DNA from: Megamerina dolium
Lineage: Eukaryota; Arthropoda; Insecta; Diptera; Megamerinidae
NCBI GenBank assembly: GCA_963854835.1
Contig: OY978526.1
Location: 74,496,418-74,560,417 of the forward strand
Reading direction: 5' to 3'
Length of the DNA stretch: 64,000 nucleotides
Position 1 is the stretch's first letter. The number at the start of each line of letters is the position of its first letter. Positions 63,645 through 64,000 of this stretch are shown here, piece by piece. Made by a program: the position numbers and the translations under genes. The notes beneath the pieces were generated by a model, which ran no database searches, was not told the origin of the DNA, and worked only from the letters and a program-made list of their open reading frames with translations.

Positions 63645-63687
63645 GATTCAGTCGAGCGAACAACGCATTTGTGATGTCTTCCGCCAT
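63645..63687 (-). CDS. Candidate first coding exon (MAEDITNALFARLN) or upstream leader exon
   Basis: ATG at 63687-63685 followed by 14 codons and one extra base C, then a perfect GTAAGT donor at 63644-63639. Base composition is markedly less AT-rich than its surroundings. A GAGA tract lies about 50 bases upstream in the transcript sense. It could be the start of an unidentified gene, or an upstream exon of Gfat. Joined to the Gfat start exon it would give an 18-19-codon upstream reading frame ending in TAG; joined to the next Gfat exon the frame stays open, but Cys2 is lost. I do not recognise the peptide. Confidence 0.4.
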
Positions 63688-63733
63688 TTAAAAAGGGATA
63701 ATTCCACTTTCATAAGATATATACTTTCGCTAA

Positions 63734-63760
63734 TCTCTCTCTCTCTCTTTCTCTCTCTCT
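63734..63760. promoter_or_regulatory. GAGA (CT)n tract beside a candidate transcription start
   Basis: CTCTCTCTCTCTCTTTCTCTCTCTCT on plus, directly followed by GTCAGTTTTC, a good fly initiator (TCAGTT) on the plus strand. On the minus strand it lies upstream of the candidate exon at 63687. GAGA-factor sites next to starts are common in fly promoters. Confidence 0.4.
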
Positions 63761-64000
63761 GTCAGTTTTCTCTGCGTGTGTGTAAATTATTCGCTCAATT
63801 ATCGTCTAAAGATGCTCACACACACACAAACACATTACGTAATCCTTTCGACTTGAGTTTATTTTGCTTTTACTTATTTAGAAATCATTGAGAAACCATT
63901 TTATTTTTGTCATCTTTATTTCATATTATCAAGCACATAAATGTACGCCCCTACACTGCGAAGCGTATATTATACTCATACATATTATAACAAGAATAAG

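Overview
This is an AT-rich, intron-rich, transposon-littered window from a higher fly (Diptera, Schizophora). The protein it encodes is very Drosophila-like, and the mobile elements include a relative of the DD41D 'rosa' group first known from a tephritid. A tephritid fruit fly is my best guess, which is an inference. The window contains a 200-base run of N.

The only clearly functional host gene is glutamine:fructose-6-phosphate aminotransferase (Gfat1), on the minus strand between about 0.57 and 12.64 kb. I could place eight conventional exons with splice sites and continuous phase: the MCG start exon at 12.57 kb, then 11.43-11.63, 11.03-11.35, 8.80-8.94, 2.66-2.82, 1.02-1.85 and 0.57-0.94 kb, plus a 5' UTR portion in the first of these. 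They encode a 677-residue protein. Two additional phase-preserving microexons (27 and 24 nt) lie in the large intron between 8.79 and 2.82 kb. They would insert 9 and 8 residues into the linker after the glutaminase domain, where vertebrate GFAT1 has its muscle-specific insert. The start exon has a 3' splice site in front of it, so the transcript must begin further upstream, to the right. Candidate upstream exons or promoters are a GAGA-flanked exon at 63.65-63.69 kb and a TATA-containing stretch near 19.4 kb, neither proven.

The rest is repeats. Gfat introns hold a nearly perfect Tc1-like element (3.75-5.41 kb) whose transposase is intact once a 56-nt intron is removed, a 5'-truncated RTE-like LINE with a 15-bp target-site duplication, a (TA)~128 microsatellite, a DD41D deletion derivative and a LINE RNase H fragment. 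From 12.6 kb to the right end there is no confident coding exon. It holds a second Tc1-like element with one premature stop (24.9-26.5 kb), two decayed mariners (30.4 and 61.0 kb), a second DD41D copy (46.3-47.4 kb) and six copies of a tRNA-derived SINE. It also holds two tandem-repeat-bearing dispersed families, a ~165-bp foldback element and several local tandem duplications.

The SINE family (tRNA-type A and B boxes, 13-bp target duplications), the intron-bearing intact Tc1-like element and the paired Gfat microexons are the observations I would follow first.
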